A DNA stretch of 64,000 nucleotides from Streptomyces paludis (GCF_003344965.1 NZ_CP031194.1:6758001-6822000), one strand, 5' to 3'; counted from the first letter of the stretch, positions 27,662 to 36,390 are shown. Notes: a model not told the origin generated them from the letters alone. A program made the numbers and translations.

Positions 27662-27697
27662 CGGCGGGCGGGGAGGCGCCGTACTCCCCGCCCGCCG
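27662..27697 (+). terminator. hairpin terminator after the giant gene
   Basis: Perfect 12-bp inverted repeat (27662-27673 with 27686-27697, 12-base loop) starting 5 bases after the stop codon. It suggests that the ebo cluster is transcribed separately. Confidence 0.7.
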
Positions 27698-27879
27698 TCA
27701 CCACCCACCCGTACGTATCCGCCCCCACGCGTACGTTTCCGCCCCCACGCGTACGCACCCGCACCCACCCGTGCGCCATCCGCACCACCCGTAGGCCATC
27801 CGCACCCGCACCGGACCCCGCATCCGGACCGCACCCGAACCCGCACTCGCACCCGCACGTACCGCCAGGGAGGCCCCCC
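27698..27879 (+). other. C-rich, G-poor repetitive leader before the ebo cluster
   Basis: No gene recognised. CCCCCACGCGTACG-type and ACCCGCACCC-type units are repeated (27720-27860). Similar in character to the leader at 17227-17627. A ribosome site AGGGAGG lies 6 bases before the GTG at 27880. Confidence 0.55.
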
Positions 27880-29022
27880 GTGCCCACCACCCCGACGCCG
27901 AGAGGCGAACAGCCCACCCACCGCACCGGAGTCTGGTTCGTCGGGGCGCGCGGCTCCGTCGCCACCACCGCCGTCGCGGGATGCGCGGCGGTGACCGCCG
28001 GACTCCATCCCCCGACGGGCATGGTCACCGAGACCCCGCCCTTCGCGGAGTCGGGACTGCCCGCACTCTCCTCCCTCGTCTTCGGCGGCCACGACACCGC
28101 GAGCTGCCCGCTGCCCAAGCGCGCCGAGGAGCTGACCGCGGCCGGAGTGCTGCCCCACGGGCTGCCCGCCGCGCTGCACGCCGAACTCGACGCCGCCGAC
28201 CGGGAGATCCGGCCCGGCGGACCGCAGCCGGGCGACACCCGGAGCGACGAGGAGATCATCGCCTCCTTCGCCGACGACCTCACCGACTTCACCCGCCGCA
28301 CCGGGGTCGCGCGCACCGTGGTGGTCAACGTCTCCTCCACCGAACCGGCCCCCGGCCCCGACGCGCTTCGGCTGCCCGCCAGTTCGCTGTACGCGGCCGC
28401 CGCCGTCCGGGCAGGCTGCCCGTACGTCAACTTCACCCCCTCCACCGGGCTGCGCACCGGCCCGCTCACCGCCGCCGCCGAGGCCCGCGGACTTCCCCAC
28501 GCGGGCCGGGACGGCAAGACGGGCCAGACGCTGCTCCGTTCCGTACTCGCCCCCATGTTCGTCCAGCGGGCCCTGGCCGTCCGGGCCTGGTCGGGCACGA
28601 ACCTGCTGGGCGGCGGGGACGGAGCGGCGCTGGCCGACCCGGCCGCGGCGGCGGCCAAGAACGCGGGCAAGGAGCGCGTCCTCACCGACACCCTGGGCAC
28701 GGCGCCCGAGGGCGAGGTCCATATCGACGACGTCCCGGCGCTCGGTGACTGGAAGACCGCCTGGGACCACATCGCCTTCGACGGCTTCCTCGGCTCGCGG
28801 ATGATCCTCCAGACCATCTGGCAGGGCTGCGACTCGGCCCTCGCCGCGCCCCTCGTACTGGATCTGGCCCGGCTGCTGGCCCGCGCCCACGAGGCCGGGC
28901 TGAGCGGCCCCCTGCCCGAACTCGGCTTCTACTTCAAGGACCCGGACGGCGGACCCGCCGCGCTCGCCGAACAGTACGGAGAACTGCTGGCCTTCGCGGA
29001 GCGGCTGCGGGAGACCGGATGA
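27880..29022 (+). CDS. myo-inositol-1-phosphate-synthase-like sugar-phosphate cyclase
   Basis: 380 residues, the size of short bacterial/archaeal inositol-3-phosphate synthases. NAD site GVWFVGARGSVATTAVAG; further family blocks VVNVSSTEP, PYVNFTPSTG, GRDGKTGQTLL (active-site Lys region), AWSGTNLLGGGDG (counterpart of N-x-LGNNDG), and DDVPALGDWKTAWDHIAFDGFLG. MIPS turns glucose-6-phosphate into inositol-phosphate using NAD. The divergence from housekeeping MIPS (GGGDG instead of GNNDG) and the position as first gene of an ebo-type cluster suggest a specialised cyclitol-forming role. The stop overlaps the next start (ATGA). Confidence 0.88.
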   Translation: MPTTPTPRGEQPTHRTGVWFVGARGSVATTAVAGCAAVTAGLHPPTGMVTETPPFAESGLPALSSLVFGGHDTASCPLPKRAEELTAAGVLPHGLPAALHAELDAADREIRPGGPQPGDTRSDEEIIASFADDLTDFTRRTGVARTVVVNVSSTEPAPGPDALRLPASSLYAAAAVRAGCPYVNFTPSTGLRTGPLTAAAEARGLPHAGRDGKTGQTLLRSVLAPMFVQRALAVRAWSGTNLLGGGDGAALADPAAAAAKNAGKERVLTDTLGTAPEGEVHIDDVPALGDWKTAWDHIAFDGFLGSRMILQTIWQGCDSALAAPLVLDLARLLARAHEAGLSGPLPELGFYFKDPDGGPAALAEQYGELLAFAERLRETG

Positions 29023-30026
29023 GCCCGCGCCGCGGCGCCTGGGCCGAACTCCTGCGAATATCGGCCCTGTTCACCGTCCCGGGCGACGCGCTGGCCGGCG
29101 CGGCCGGCGCGGGGCTGCGCCCCAACCGGTCCACCGCGCTGGCCGTGGGCGCGTCGCTGTGCCTGTACGAGGCGGGGATGGCGCTCAACGACTGGGCGGA
29201 CCGCGACGAGGACGCCCGCGACCGGCCGCACCGGCCGATCCCCTCGGGGCGCGTCTCCCCGCGCGCCGCGCTGACGGCGGCGGCCGCCCTGACCGGGGCC
29301 GGGCTGGCCCTGGCCGCCCGCGCCGGCCGGCCGTCCCTGGCCGTGGGCTCCGCGCTCGCCGCCACCGTCTGGTCCTACGACCTCTGGCTCAAGCACACCC
29401 CGGCGGGCCCGGCGGCCATGGGCGCGGCACGGGCCCTGGATCTCCTCCTGGGCGCGACGGCCACGGCGGCGGCAGCGGCGCCGGGCGGGACGGGCACGGC
29501 GAGCGGGCCGGGCACAGCGGGCGCTCCCCGGGCCGCCGCCCGCGCGGCGCTGCCGTCGGCCGCGCTGCTCGGCGCGCACACCGTCGCCGTCACCGCCGTC
29601 TCGCGCCGCGAGGCCCAGGGCGGCTCGTCGGCCGTGCCGCTGGCCGGACTGCTCGCCACCGGTGTACTGGGCGCGATGGCGAGCCGGCGCTCCCCGGCCG
29701 ATCGCACCGCCGCGCCCGCGCCCGCCCACGGCGCCGCACCCGCCACCCCCGTACCCGCTTCGCGGGGGAGCCTCGCCGCCGTCGGACGGCTGGCGGCCCC
29801 GGTCCTCGCCGCCGGTTACGCCGGCACCGCGGGCCGGCCGCTGCTGCACGCCGCGCTCAACCCGTCCCCGCCCCTCACCCAGCGCGCCGTCGGCGGCGGC
29901 ATCCGGGCGATGATCCCGCTCCAGGCCGCACTGGCGGCGCGCGGCGGGGCGGTCGGCGTCGCGCTCGGCGTCATCGGGCTCATACCGGCGGCGCGCACCC
30001 TCGCACGGAAAGTGAGCCCCACATGA
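29019..30026 (+). CDS. eboC: UbiA-family prenyltransferase (EboC-like, SCO3242 type)
   Basis: 335 residues, integral membrane, about 8 helices with an alanine-rich insert. The first aspartate motif NDWADRDEDARDRPHRPIPSG matches NDxxDxxxD; the second polar motif is in YDLWLKHTPAG. UbiA enzymes transfer a prenyl group to a small acceptor in the membrane. In ebo clusters a UbiA protein is a constant member. The acceptor here may be a cyclitol made by the preceding gene (inference). Overlaps both neighbours by 4 bases. Confidence 0.88.
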   Translation: MSPRRGAWAELLRISALFTVPGDALAGAAGAGLRPNRSTALAVGASLCLYEAGMALNDWADRDEDARDRPHRPIPSGRVSPRAALTAAAALTGAGLALAARAGRPSLAVGSALAATVWSYDLWLKHTPAGPAAMGAARALDLLLGATATAAAAAPGGTGTASGPGTAGAPRAAARAALPSAALLGAHTVAVTAVSRREAQGGSSAVPLAGLLATGVLGAMASRRSPADRTAAPAPAHGAAPATPVPASRGSLAAVGRLAAPVLAAGYAGTAGRPLLHAALNPSPPLTQRAVGGGIRAMIPLQAALAARGGAVGVALGVIGLIPAARTLARKVSPT

Positions 30027-30868
30027 GCCTGCGACTCGGATACGGCACCAACGGGCTCACCGACCTCCGGCTGGACGACGCCCTCGGGCTCCTCGCCGGT
30101 CTCGGCTACGACGGGGTCGGGCTCACCCTCGACCATATGCACCTCGACCCGCTCGCCCCCGAACTGGCCGCCCGCACCCAGCGCGTCGCCCGGCGGCTGG
30201 CGGAGCTGGGCCTCGGCGTCACCGTGGAGACCGGCGCCCGCTATGTGCTCGACCCGCGCCGCAAACACGGCCCCTCCCTCCTCGACCCGGACCCCGACGG
30301 GCGGGCCGCCCGGACCGCGCTGCTCGTGACGGCCGTACAGGTCGCCGCCGACCTCGGCGCGCACGCCGTGCACTGCTTCAGCGGTATCGTCCCGGCCGGC
30401 ACCGACACCGACACCGCGTGGAAACGGCTCGAAGAGGCCCTCACCCCCGTACTCGACGCGGCCGACGCCGCCGACATCCCGCTCGCCTTCGAGCCGGAAC
30501 CAGGCCAGCTCGTCTCCCGTCTCGACGACTTCCACCGGCTCAGACACCTCCTCGGCGACCCCGACCCGCTCGGACTCACCCTCGACATCGGACACTGCCA
30601 GTGCCTGGAGACCGCGCCGCCCGCCGACTGCGTACGGGACGCCGCCCCCTGGCTGCGGCACGTACAGATCGAGGACATGCGGCGCGGCGTCCACGAACAC
30701 CTCCCCTTCGGCGACGGCGAGATCGACTTCCCGCCCGTCCTCGACGCGCTGGCCGCCACCGGCTACCAGGGCCTGACCGTCGTCGAGCTGCCCCGGCACT
30801 CGCACGCCGGCCCCGAACTCGCCCGCACCTCCCTGGACTTCCTCCGCACGGCGGGAGCGACACCATGA
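30023..30868 (+). CDS. sugar phosphate isomerase/epimerase-like TIM-barrel enzyme of the ebo cluster
   Basis: 281 residues. AP-endonuclease-2 fold: MSLRLGYGTNGLTDL start, metal ligands suggested by AFEPEPGQL, TLDIGHCQCLE, RHVQIEDM and TVVELPRHSH. ATG at 30023 overlaps the prenyltransferase stop and was chosen over the much longer open frame for that reason and because the barrel starts there. It likely isomerises or epimerises the cyclitol/sugar intermediate; exact chemistry unknown. Confidence 0.9.
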   Translation: MSLRLGYGTNGLTDLRLDDALGLLAGLGYDGVGLTLDHMHLDPLAPELAARTQRVARRLAELGLGVTVETGARYVLDPRRKHGPSLLDPDPDGRAARTALLVTAVQVAADLGAHAVHCFSGIVPAGTDTDTAWKRLEEALTPVLDAADAADIPLAFEPEPGQLVSRLDDFHRLRHLLGDPDPLGLTLDIGHCQCLETAPPADCVRDAAPWLRHVQIEDMRRGVHEHLPFGDGEIDFPPVLDALAATGYQGLTVVELPRHSHAGPELARTSLDFLRTAGATP

Positions 30869-31491
30869 CCCAGGACACCACCACCGCGCCCACCCGCGAC
30901 ACCCTGCGCGGCCTGCTCGACCCCGCCGCCGCGACCTGGCTGGACGCCGCCCTCACCGAGGCCCACGCGCACGCGCGCACCCCGGACCCGGCCGGCGGCG
31001 CCGTCCCGCCCTGGGAGCTGCGCTTCGCCGCCGCCGGCCGGCACTGCGGCCAGGACCACGCCGACACCGTCCGCACCCTGCTCCTCGACGCGGCGGACGC
31101 CGACACCGGCACCCTCACCCGGCTCTACCAGCGGGGCAGCGCCGCCGAGCGCCGCGCCGTCCTGCTCGCGCTGCCCCACCGGGTCACCGGACCGGACGCC
31201 CTGCCACTGATCGAGGACGCCCTGCGCACCCACGACAGCCGGCTGATCGCCGCCGCCGTCGGCCCCTACGCCGCCACCCATCTCGGCGCCCACGCCTGGC
31301 GGCACGCCGTCCTGAAGTGCCTCTTCACCGGGGTGCCCCTCGACACCGTCGCCGGCCTGGCACGCCGCGCCCGCGGCGACGGCGAACTGGCCCGGATGCT
31401 CGCCGACTTCGCGGCCGAACGCACCGCCGCCGGCCGTCCCGTACCCGCCGACCTGCACCACGCGTCACACCTGACCGGCGAGGAGTTCTGA
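30865..31491 (+). CDS. eboA: EboA-domain protein
   Basis: 208 residues, helical, soluble, no signal. The WELRFAAAGRHCG motif, followed by ARLYQ-like (LTRLYQRGSAAERRAVLLALP), matches the EboA family, whose biochemical role is not known; it resembles HEAT-like helical repeats. Coupled by ATGA to the preceding gene and by TGATG to the next. Confidence 0.85.
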   Translation: MTQDTTTAPTRDTLRGLLDPAAATWLDAALTEAHAHARTPDPAGGAVPPWELRFAAAGRHCGQDHADTVRTLLLDAADADTGTLTRLYQRGSAAERRAVLLALPHRVTGPDALPLIEDALRTHDSRLIAAAVGPYAATHLGAHAWRHAVLKCLFTGVPLDTVAGLARRARGDGELARMLADFAAERTAAGRPVPADLHHASHLTGEEF

Positions 31492-32339
31492 TGCGCATCT
31501 TCGACCCCCATATCCATATGACCTCCCGCACCACCGACGACTACCGGGCGATGTACGCCGCCGGAGTCCGCGCCCTCGTCGAACCCGCCTTCTGGCTCGG
31601 CCAGCCCCGCACCTCGCCGGCCAGCTTCTACGACTACTTCGACGCCCTCCTCGGCTGGGAGCCGTTCCGCGCCGCCCAGTACGGCATCGCCCACCACTGC
31701 ACCCTCGCTCTCAACCCGAAAGAGGCCAACGACCCCCGCTGTCTGCCCGTCCTCGACGAACTTCCCCGCTATCTCGTCAAGGACGGTGTCGTCGCCGTCG
31801 GCGAGATCGGCTACGACTCGATGACCCCCGCCGAGGACACCGCGCTGGCCACCCAGCTCCAGCTCGCCGCCGACCACGGACTCCCCGCACTCGTCCACAC
31901 CCCGCACCGCGACAAGCTGTCCGGGCTGCGCCGCACCATCGACGCCGTACGGGAATCGGCCCTCGCCCCGGACCGCGTCCTGCTCGACCACCTCAACGAG
32001 ACCACCGTGAAGGAGGCGGCCGACAGCGGCAGCTGGCTCGGCTTCTCCATCTACCCGGACACCAAGATGGACGAGGACCGCATGGTCGCCGTCCTCAAGG
32101 AGCACGGCACCGAGAAAGTGCTCGTCAACTCGGCGGCCGACTGGGGCAACAGCGACCCCCTCAAGACCCGCAAGGTCGCCGACGCCATGCTCGCGGCCGG
32201 ATTCGACGAGGACGACGTCGACACCGTCCTGTGGCGCAACCCCGTCGCCTTCTACGGGCTCAGCGGCCGTCTCCAGCTCGACGTCCCCGCCCCGGAGGCC
32301 CTGCACGAGGGCAACTCCGTCCTGCGCGGCGGGGAGTGA
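31491..32339 (+). CDS. eboB: TatD-like metal-dependent hydrolase (EboB)
   Basis: 282 residues, amidohydrolase-type TIM barrel. Metal ligands visible: His-x-His in FDPHIHM, Glu in GEIGYD, His in LVHTPHRD, His in LLDHLNE, Asp in NSAADWG. TatD family members are nucleases or hydrolases; the ebo member probably hydrolyses a pathway intermediate (inference). One-base overlap with eboA, 4-base gap to eboE. Confidence 0.9.
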   Translation: MRIFDPHIHMTSRTTDDYRAMYAAGVRALVEPAFWLGQPRTSPASFYDYFDALLGWEPFRAAQYGIAHHCTLALNPKEANDPRCLPVLDELPRYLVKDGVVAVGEIGYDSMTPAEDTALATQLQLAADHGLPALVHTPHRDKLSGLRRTIDAVRESALAPDRVLLDHLNETTVKEAADSGSWLGFSIYPDTKMDEDRMVAVLKEHGTEKVLVNSAADWGNSDPLKTRKVADAMLAAGFDEDDVDTVLWRNPVAFYGLSGRLQLDVPAPEALHEGNSVLRGGE

Positions 32340-32343
32340 CCGG

Positions 32344-33513
32344 ATGCGCTTCCGCCACCCCGACGGCTCCACCGTCCATCTCGCGTACTGCACCAATGTC
32401 CACCCCGCCGAGACCCTCGACGGAGTCCTCGCCCAGCTGCGCGACCACTGCGAGCCGGTCCGCCGCCGCCTCGGCCGGGACCGCCTCGGCATCGGCCTCT
32501 GGCTCGCCAAGGACGCGGCCCGGTCCCTGATCAACGACCCGGTGACCCTGCGCGGACTCCGCGCCGAACTCGACCGCCGCGGACTGGAGGTCGTCACCCT
32601 CAACGGCTTCCCGTACGAGGGCTTCGGCGCCGAAGAGGTCAAGTACCGCGTGTACAAGCCGGACTGGGCCGACCCCGAACGCCTCGCCCACACCGGGGAC
32701 CTCGCCCGGCTGCTGGCCGCCCTGCTGCCCGACGACATCACCGAGGGCTCCGTCTCCACCCTCCCGCTCGGCTGGCGCACCCACTGGACCGAGGACCGCG
32801 ACCGCACCGCCCGCACCGCGCTCGGCGCGCTCGCCGACCGGCTCGACGCGCTGGAGGAGCTGACCGGGAAATCCATCCGGATCGCCCTCGAACCTGAGCC
32901 CGGCTGCACCGTCGAGACCACCGCCGACGCCATCGGCCCCCTCACCGCACTCGCCTCCCACCGTATCGGCGTCTGTGTCGACACCTGCCATCTCGCCACC
33001 TCCTTCGAAGACCCGGCCACCGCCCTGGACGCGCTCACCGCCGCCGGACTGACCATTCCCAAGGCCCAGCTCTCCGCCGCCCTGCACGCCGAACAGCCAC
33101 GGCTGCCGGAAGTACGCGAAGCCCTCGCCGCGTTCGCCGAACCCCGCTTCCTCCACCAGACCCGCGCCCGCACCGCCGCCGGACTCCTCGGCACCGACGA
33201 CCTCGACGAGGCCCTCGCCGGCGCCGCACTGCCCGACGACACACCCTGGCGCGCCCACTTCCACGTACCCCTGCACGCCCCGCCCGCCCCGCCGCTCACC
33301 TCCACCCTTCCCGTGCTCCAGGAGGCCCTGGCCCGGCTCGTCGGCGGCCCCGTGCCGCTCACCCGCCATCTGGAGGTCGAGACCTACACCTGGCAGGCCC
33401 TCCCGCCGTGGCTGCGCCCGCGCTCGCGCGGCCAGCTCGCCGACGGCATCGCCGCCGAACTCACCCTGGCCCGCGATCTGCTGGTCGACCTCGGTCTCAA
33501 GGAACTGCCATGA
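32344..33513 (+). CDS. eboE: metabolite traffic protein EboE (TIM barrel)
   Basis: 389 residues. Starts HLAYCTNVHPAETLDGV, a hallmark of EboE; metal-site residues in IALEPEPGC, VCVDTCHLATSFE, HFHVPLHA and HLEVETYTWQAL. The superfamily is xylose-isomerase-like; EboE was linked in cyanobacteria with moving a secondary-metabolite precursor to the periplasm, but its reaction is unknown. No signal peptide here. Confidence 0.9.
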   Translation: MRFRHPDGSTVHLAYCTNVHPAETLDGVLAQLRDHCEPVRRRLGRDRLGIGLWLAKDAARSLINDPVTLRGLRAELDRRGLEVVTLNGFPYEGFGAEEVKYRVYKPDWADPERLAHTGDLARLLAALLPDDITEGSVSTLPLGWRTHWTEDRDRTARTALGALADRLDALEELTGKSIRIALEPEPGCTVETTADAIGPLTALASHRIGVCVDTCHLATSFEDPATALDALTAAGLTIPKAQLSAALHAEQPRLPEVREALAAFAEPRFLHQTRARTAAGLLGTDDLDEALAGAALPDDTPWRAHFHVPLHAPPAPPLTSTLPVLQEALARLVGGPVPLTRHLEVETYTWQALPPWLRPRSRGQLADGIAAELTLARDLLVDLGLKELP

Positions 33514-34928
33514 CGCCCACTCCGCTGCTCGTTCTCGATGTCGTCGGCCTCACCCCCCAACTGCTCCGCCATATGCCCCGGCTGACCGCGCTGGCCGCCA
33601 CCGGCTCCCGGGCGCCGCTGACCACCGTCCTGCCCGCCGTCACCTGTAGCGCCCAGTCCACCTTTCTCACCGGCACACTCCCCGCCGAGCACGGCATCGT
33701 CGGCAACGGCTGGTACTTCCGGGAGCTGGGTGACGTACTGCTCTGGCGCCAGCACAACGGACTCGTCGCCGGGGACAAGCTCTGGGACGCCGCCCGCCGC
33801 GCCCACCCCGGCTACACCGTCGCCAATGTCTGCTGGTGGTACGCCATGGGCGCGGACACCGACTACACCGTCACCCCGCGTCCGGTGTACTACGCCGACG
33901 GGCGCAAGGAACCCGACTGCTACACCCGGCCCCCCGAGCTGCACGACGAGCTGACCGAGCTGTTCGGCACATTCCCCCTCTTCCACTTCTGGGGGCCCGG
34001 GGCCGATCTCGTCTCCTCCCAGTGGATCGTGGACGCCACCCGCCATCTCCTGCGCACGCGCCGGCCCGATCTGGCGCTCTGCTACCTCCCTCATCTCGAC
34101 TACGACCTCCAGCGCTTCGGCCCCGACGACCCGCGCTCCCACCGCGCCGCCGCCGACCTCGACACCGCCCTGGCCCCGCTCCTCGACGACGCCGCCGAGC
34201 AGGGCCGTACCGTCGTCGCGCTCTCCGAGTACGGCATCACGCAGGTCTCCCGGCCGGTCGACATCAACCGGGCGCTGCGCAGGGCCGGACTGCTGGAGGT
34301 GCACACGCAGGACGGCATGGAGTATCTCGACCCCATGGCCTCCCGCGCCTTCGCCGTCGCGGACCACCAGCTGGCCCATGTCTATGTCCGCCGGCCGGAG
34401 GATCTCGACGCGACCCGCGAGGCGCTCGCGGACCTCCCCGGGATCGACGAGATCCTCGACGACGAGGGCAAGAAGGCCCAGGGGCTCGACCATCCCCGCT
34501 CGGGCGAGCTGGTGGCCGTCGCCGAACCCGATGCCTGGTTCACGTACTACTACTGGCTGGACGACGACCGGGCGCCCGACTTCGCCCAACTGGTCGAGAT
34601 CCACCGCAAACCCGGCTACGACCCCGTCGAGCTGTTCATGGACCCGCTCGATCCCTACGTACGCCTCAAGGCGGCCAAGGCGATCGCCCGCAAGAAGCTC
34701 GGCATGCGCTACCGGCTCGCGGTGGTCCCCCTGGACCCGTCACCTATTCGCGGCAGCCACGGCCGCCTGCCGAGGAGCGACGAAGAAGGTCCGCTCATCA
34801 TCTGTTCCACCCCCCGCGCCGTCGGCGACCGCGTGGCGGCCACCGATGTGAAGTCCCTGCTCCTCCAGCTTGCCGGACTGCAAGGCCCGACGGAAGACAG
34901 TGGCGAAGACACGCCAGAAGCGACATAA
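33510..34928 (+). CDS. eboF: nucleotide pyrophosphatase/phosphodiesterase-family protein (EboF-like)
   Basis: 472 residues of the alkaline phosphatase superfamily (type I phosphodiesterase/NPP). Metal ligand Asp in VLDVVGLT, nucleophile Thr in LPAVTCSAQSTFLTG, second metal set in YLPHLDYDLQRFG and the late HPRSGELVAVAE block. No signal peptide is visible, so a cytosolic site is likely. It probably removes a phosphate or phosphodiester from the ebo intermediate. ATGA overlap with eboE; 13 bases before the next gene. Confidence 0.9.
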   Translation: MTPTPLLVLDVVGLTPQLLRHMPRLTALAATGSRAPLTTVLPAVTCSAQSTFLTGTLPAEHGIVGNGWYFRELGDVLLWRQHNGLVAGDKLWDAARRAHPGYTVANVCWWYAMGADTDYTVTPRPVYYADGRKEPDCYTRPPELHDELTELFGTFPLFHFWGPGADLVSSQWIVDATRHLLRTRRPDLALCYLPHLDYDLQRFGPDDPRSHRAAADLDTALAPLLDDAAEQGRTVVALSEYGITQVSRPVDINRALRRAGLLEVHTQDGMEYLDPMASRAFAVADHQLAHVYVRRPEDLDATREALADLPGIDEILDDEGKKAQGLDHPRSGELVAVAEPDAWFTYYYWLDDDRAPDFAQLVEIHRKPGYDPVELFMDPLDPYVRLKAAKAIARKKLGMRYRLAVVPLDPSPIRGSHGRLPRSDEEGPLIICSTPRAVGDRVAATDVKSLLLQLAGLQGPTEDSGEDTPEAT

Positions 34929-34941
34929 GGAGTTCCGTTTC

Positions 34942-36003
34942 ATGAGCCGCAAGAAGTCAGCCGACCCCGAACTCGCGCACCGGCTCAGCAGGCGCGGCAT
35001 GCTCGGCGTCGCCGCCGGGGCCTCCGCCGCCGCGGTCTTAGGCGCCTCGGCCGTGCCCGCCGCCGCCCACGGCCACGGCCACGCGCCGGTTCCGGGCAAG
35101 GGCCCCGGCCCGGCCAAGGGACAGCCCGTCCTCACCCCCGGACGGCTCGGTGTCCAGCTCTACTCCCTGCGCGACAAGGTCTCCACCCTCGGCTTCGCCA
35201 AGGTCTTCGACGAGCTGGAGCGCTTCGGCTACGACGAGATCGAGTTCGCGGGCTACACCCAGGGCACCGCCGGAGCGATCACCCTGCCCCAGCTCAAGCG
35301 GCTCGCCAAGGACCACGGCCTCAAGGCCATCGGCAGCCACGTCAACTACTACGACGACAACAACCCGAACGCCTACAGCTTCGCGCAGAACCTCACCAAG
35401 GTCCTGGACGACGCCCAGGCCCTCGGCCTCGAACACATCGGCACCGCCTCGGGCCCCTTCCGGTACGGATCGACCGTCGACGCCTGGAAGCGCGCCGCCG
35501 CCGACTTCAACGCGTACGGCGCGGCGGCCCGGCGGCGCGGCCTGAAGTTCTACCAGCACAACCACGCCGAGGAGTTCTCCTTCGCCACCGACAAGCCGAA
35601 CGTCCGTCTCTACGACGTACTGCTCGCCGAGACCGACCCGAACCTCGTGTATCTGGAGATGGACATCTACTGGGCGTTCGCCGGCCAGTTCCGCTTCAGC
35701 CGGACCCCCGAGGGCCGCCCTGCCCCCTTCGACCCGCTGCGCTACGTACTGAAGCAGCCCCACCGCTACCCGCTCTTCCACGTCAAGGACGGCATAGCGG
35801 ACATCGAGGCCCGCGACGGCTACCGGATGGTGGACGTCGGGGACGGCGACATCGACTACAAGAGCTTCATCTCGGCGGTGAACAAGACCCGCGACGGGCG
35901 CCGCGCCCACCACTGGCAGGTGGAGCACGACCAGCCGGTGGACTCCCTCGCCTTCGCCCGCAAGGCGGCGGCGCATCTGCACTCCCTGCGCGAGAAGTGC
36001 TGA
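34942..36003 (+). CDS. Tat-exported sugar phosphate isomerase/epimerase-like TIM-barrel protein (TTA codon)
   Basis: 353 residues. Twin-arginine signal SRRGMLGVAAGASAAAVLG ending near AAAHG, then a His/Gly/Pro linker and an AP-endonuclease-2 barrel: VQLYSLRDKVSTL, IGSHVNYYDD, FYQHNHAEEF, YLEMDIYWAF, FHVKDGIADI and the final QVEHDQP. Such exported homologues often stand beside ThuA/DUF1080 proteins. Codon 33 (35038-35040), inside the signal peptide, is TTA, the rare leucine codon read by bldA tRNA, so export would depend on developmental tRNA supply. AAGGAG site 9 bases before the ATG. Confidence 0.92.
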   Translation: MSRKKSADPELAHRLSRRGMLGVAAGASAAAVLGASAVPAAAHGHGHAPVPGKGPGPAKGQPVLTPGRLGVQLYSLRDKVSTLGFAKVFDELERFGYDEIEFAGYTQGTAGAITLPQLKRLAKDHGLKAIGSHVNYYDDNNPNAYSFAQNLTKVLDDAQALGLEHIGTASGPFRYGSTVDAWKRAAADFNAYGAAARRRGLKFYQHNHAEEFSFATDKPNVRLYDVLLAETDPNLVYLEMDIYWAFAGQFRFSRTPEGRPAPFDPLRYVLKQPHRYPLFHVKDGIADIEARDGYRMVDVGDGDIDYKSFISAVNKTRDGRRAHHWQVEHDQPVDSLAFARKAAAHLHSLREKC

Positions 36004-36031
36004 CCCGTACCCGCACCCGATGACGTACGAC

Positions 36032-36071
36032 GGCGGCCCGCCGCGCGATTCACACCGCACGGCGGGCCGCC
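36032..36071 (+). terminator. hairpin terminator of the ebo operon
   Basis: Perfect 12-bp inverted repeat (36032-36043 with 36060-36071, 16-base loop), 28 bases after the last stop codon. Confidence 0.65.
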
Positions 36072-36225
36072 CTGCGACCCGATGCCCCGGCCCCGCCCTG
36101 GCGGACCGCCCCGTACCGCCCCCTCCGCCCCGCTCTGACCACCGGATATAGGGGTGAGACCCCCGGCGAACCCCTGGTATTGTTGACCTCGTCGCCGCAG
36201 CCACGAGGCAGCGGTTCGACCACTC

Positions 36226-36313
36226 GTCCGGGTGGCGGAATGGCAGACGCGCTAGCTTGAGGTGCTAGTGCCCTTTATCGGGCGTGGGGGTTCAAGTCCC
36301 CCCTCGGACACCA
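36226..36313 (+). tRNA. tRNA-Leu (anticodon GAG)
   Basis: 88 bases including an encoded CCA. Acceptor stem GTCCGGG (36226-36232) pairs with CTCGGAC (36303-36309, one G-T pair); discriminator A at 36310. The anticodon loop TTGAGGT is closed by CTAGC/GCTAG, anticodon GAG at 36259-36261, which reads CTC and CTT. A long variable arm (TGCCCTTTATCGGGCG) marks a class II tRNA, as expected for leucine. T-arm GGGGGTTCAAGTCCCCC. Confidence 0.97.
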
Positions 36314-36331
36314 AGGTCATCCGACCAAATG

Positions 36332-36370
36332 AAGCCGGTCAAATCGACGCTATGTCGCTTTGACCGGCTT
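36332..36370 (+). terminator. terminator after the tRNA gene
   Basis: Perfect 12-bp inverted repeat (36332-36343 with 36359-36370, 15-base loop) followed by TGTTGTTGTG; 18 bases after the tRNA CCA. Confidence 0.8.
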
Positions 36371-36390
36371 TGTTGTTGTGGTGGACGTGA

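Noticed and set aside
25449..28817. 1122-codon minus-strand open frame
   Set aside because: Antisense to the ThuA/DUF1080 and cyclase genes, Gly/Val/Ala-rich composition only; shadow.
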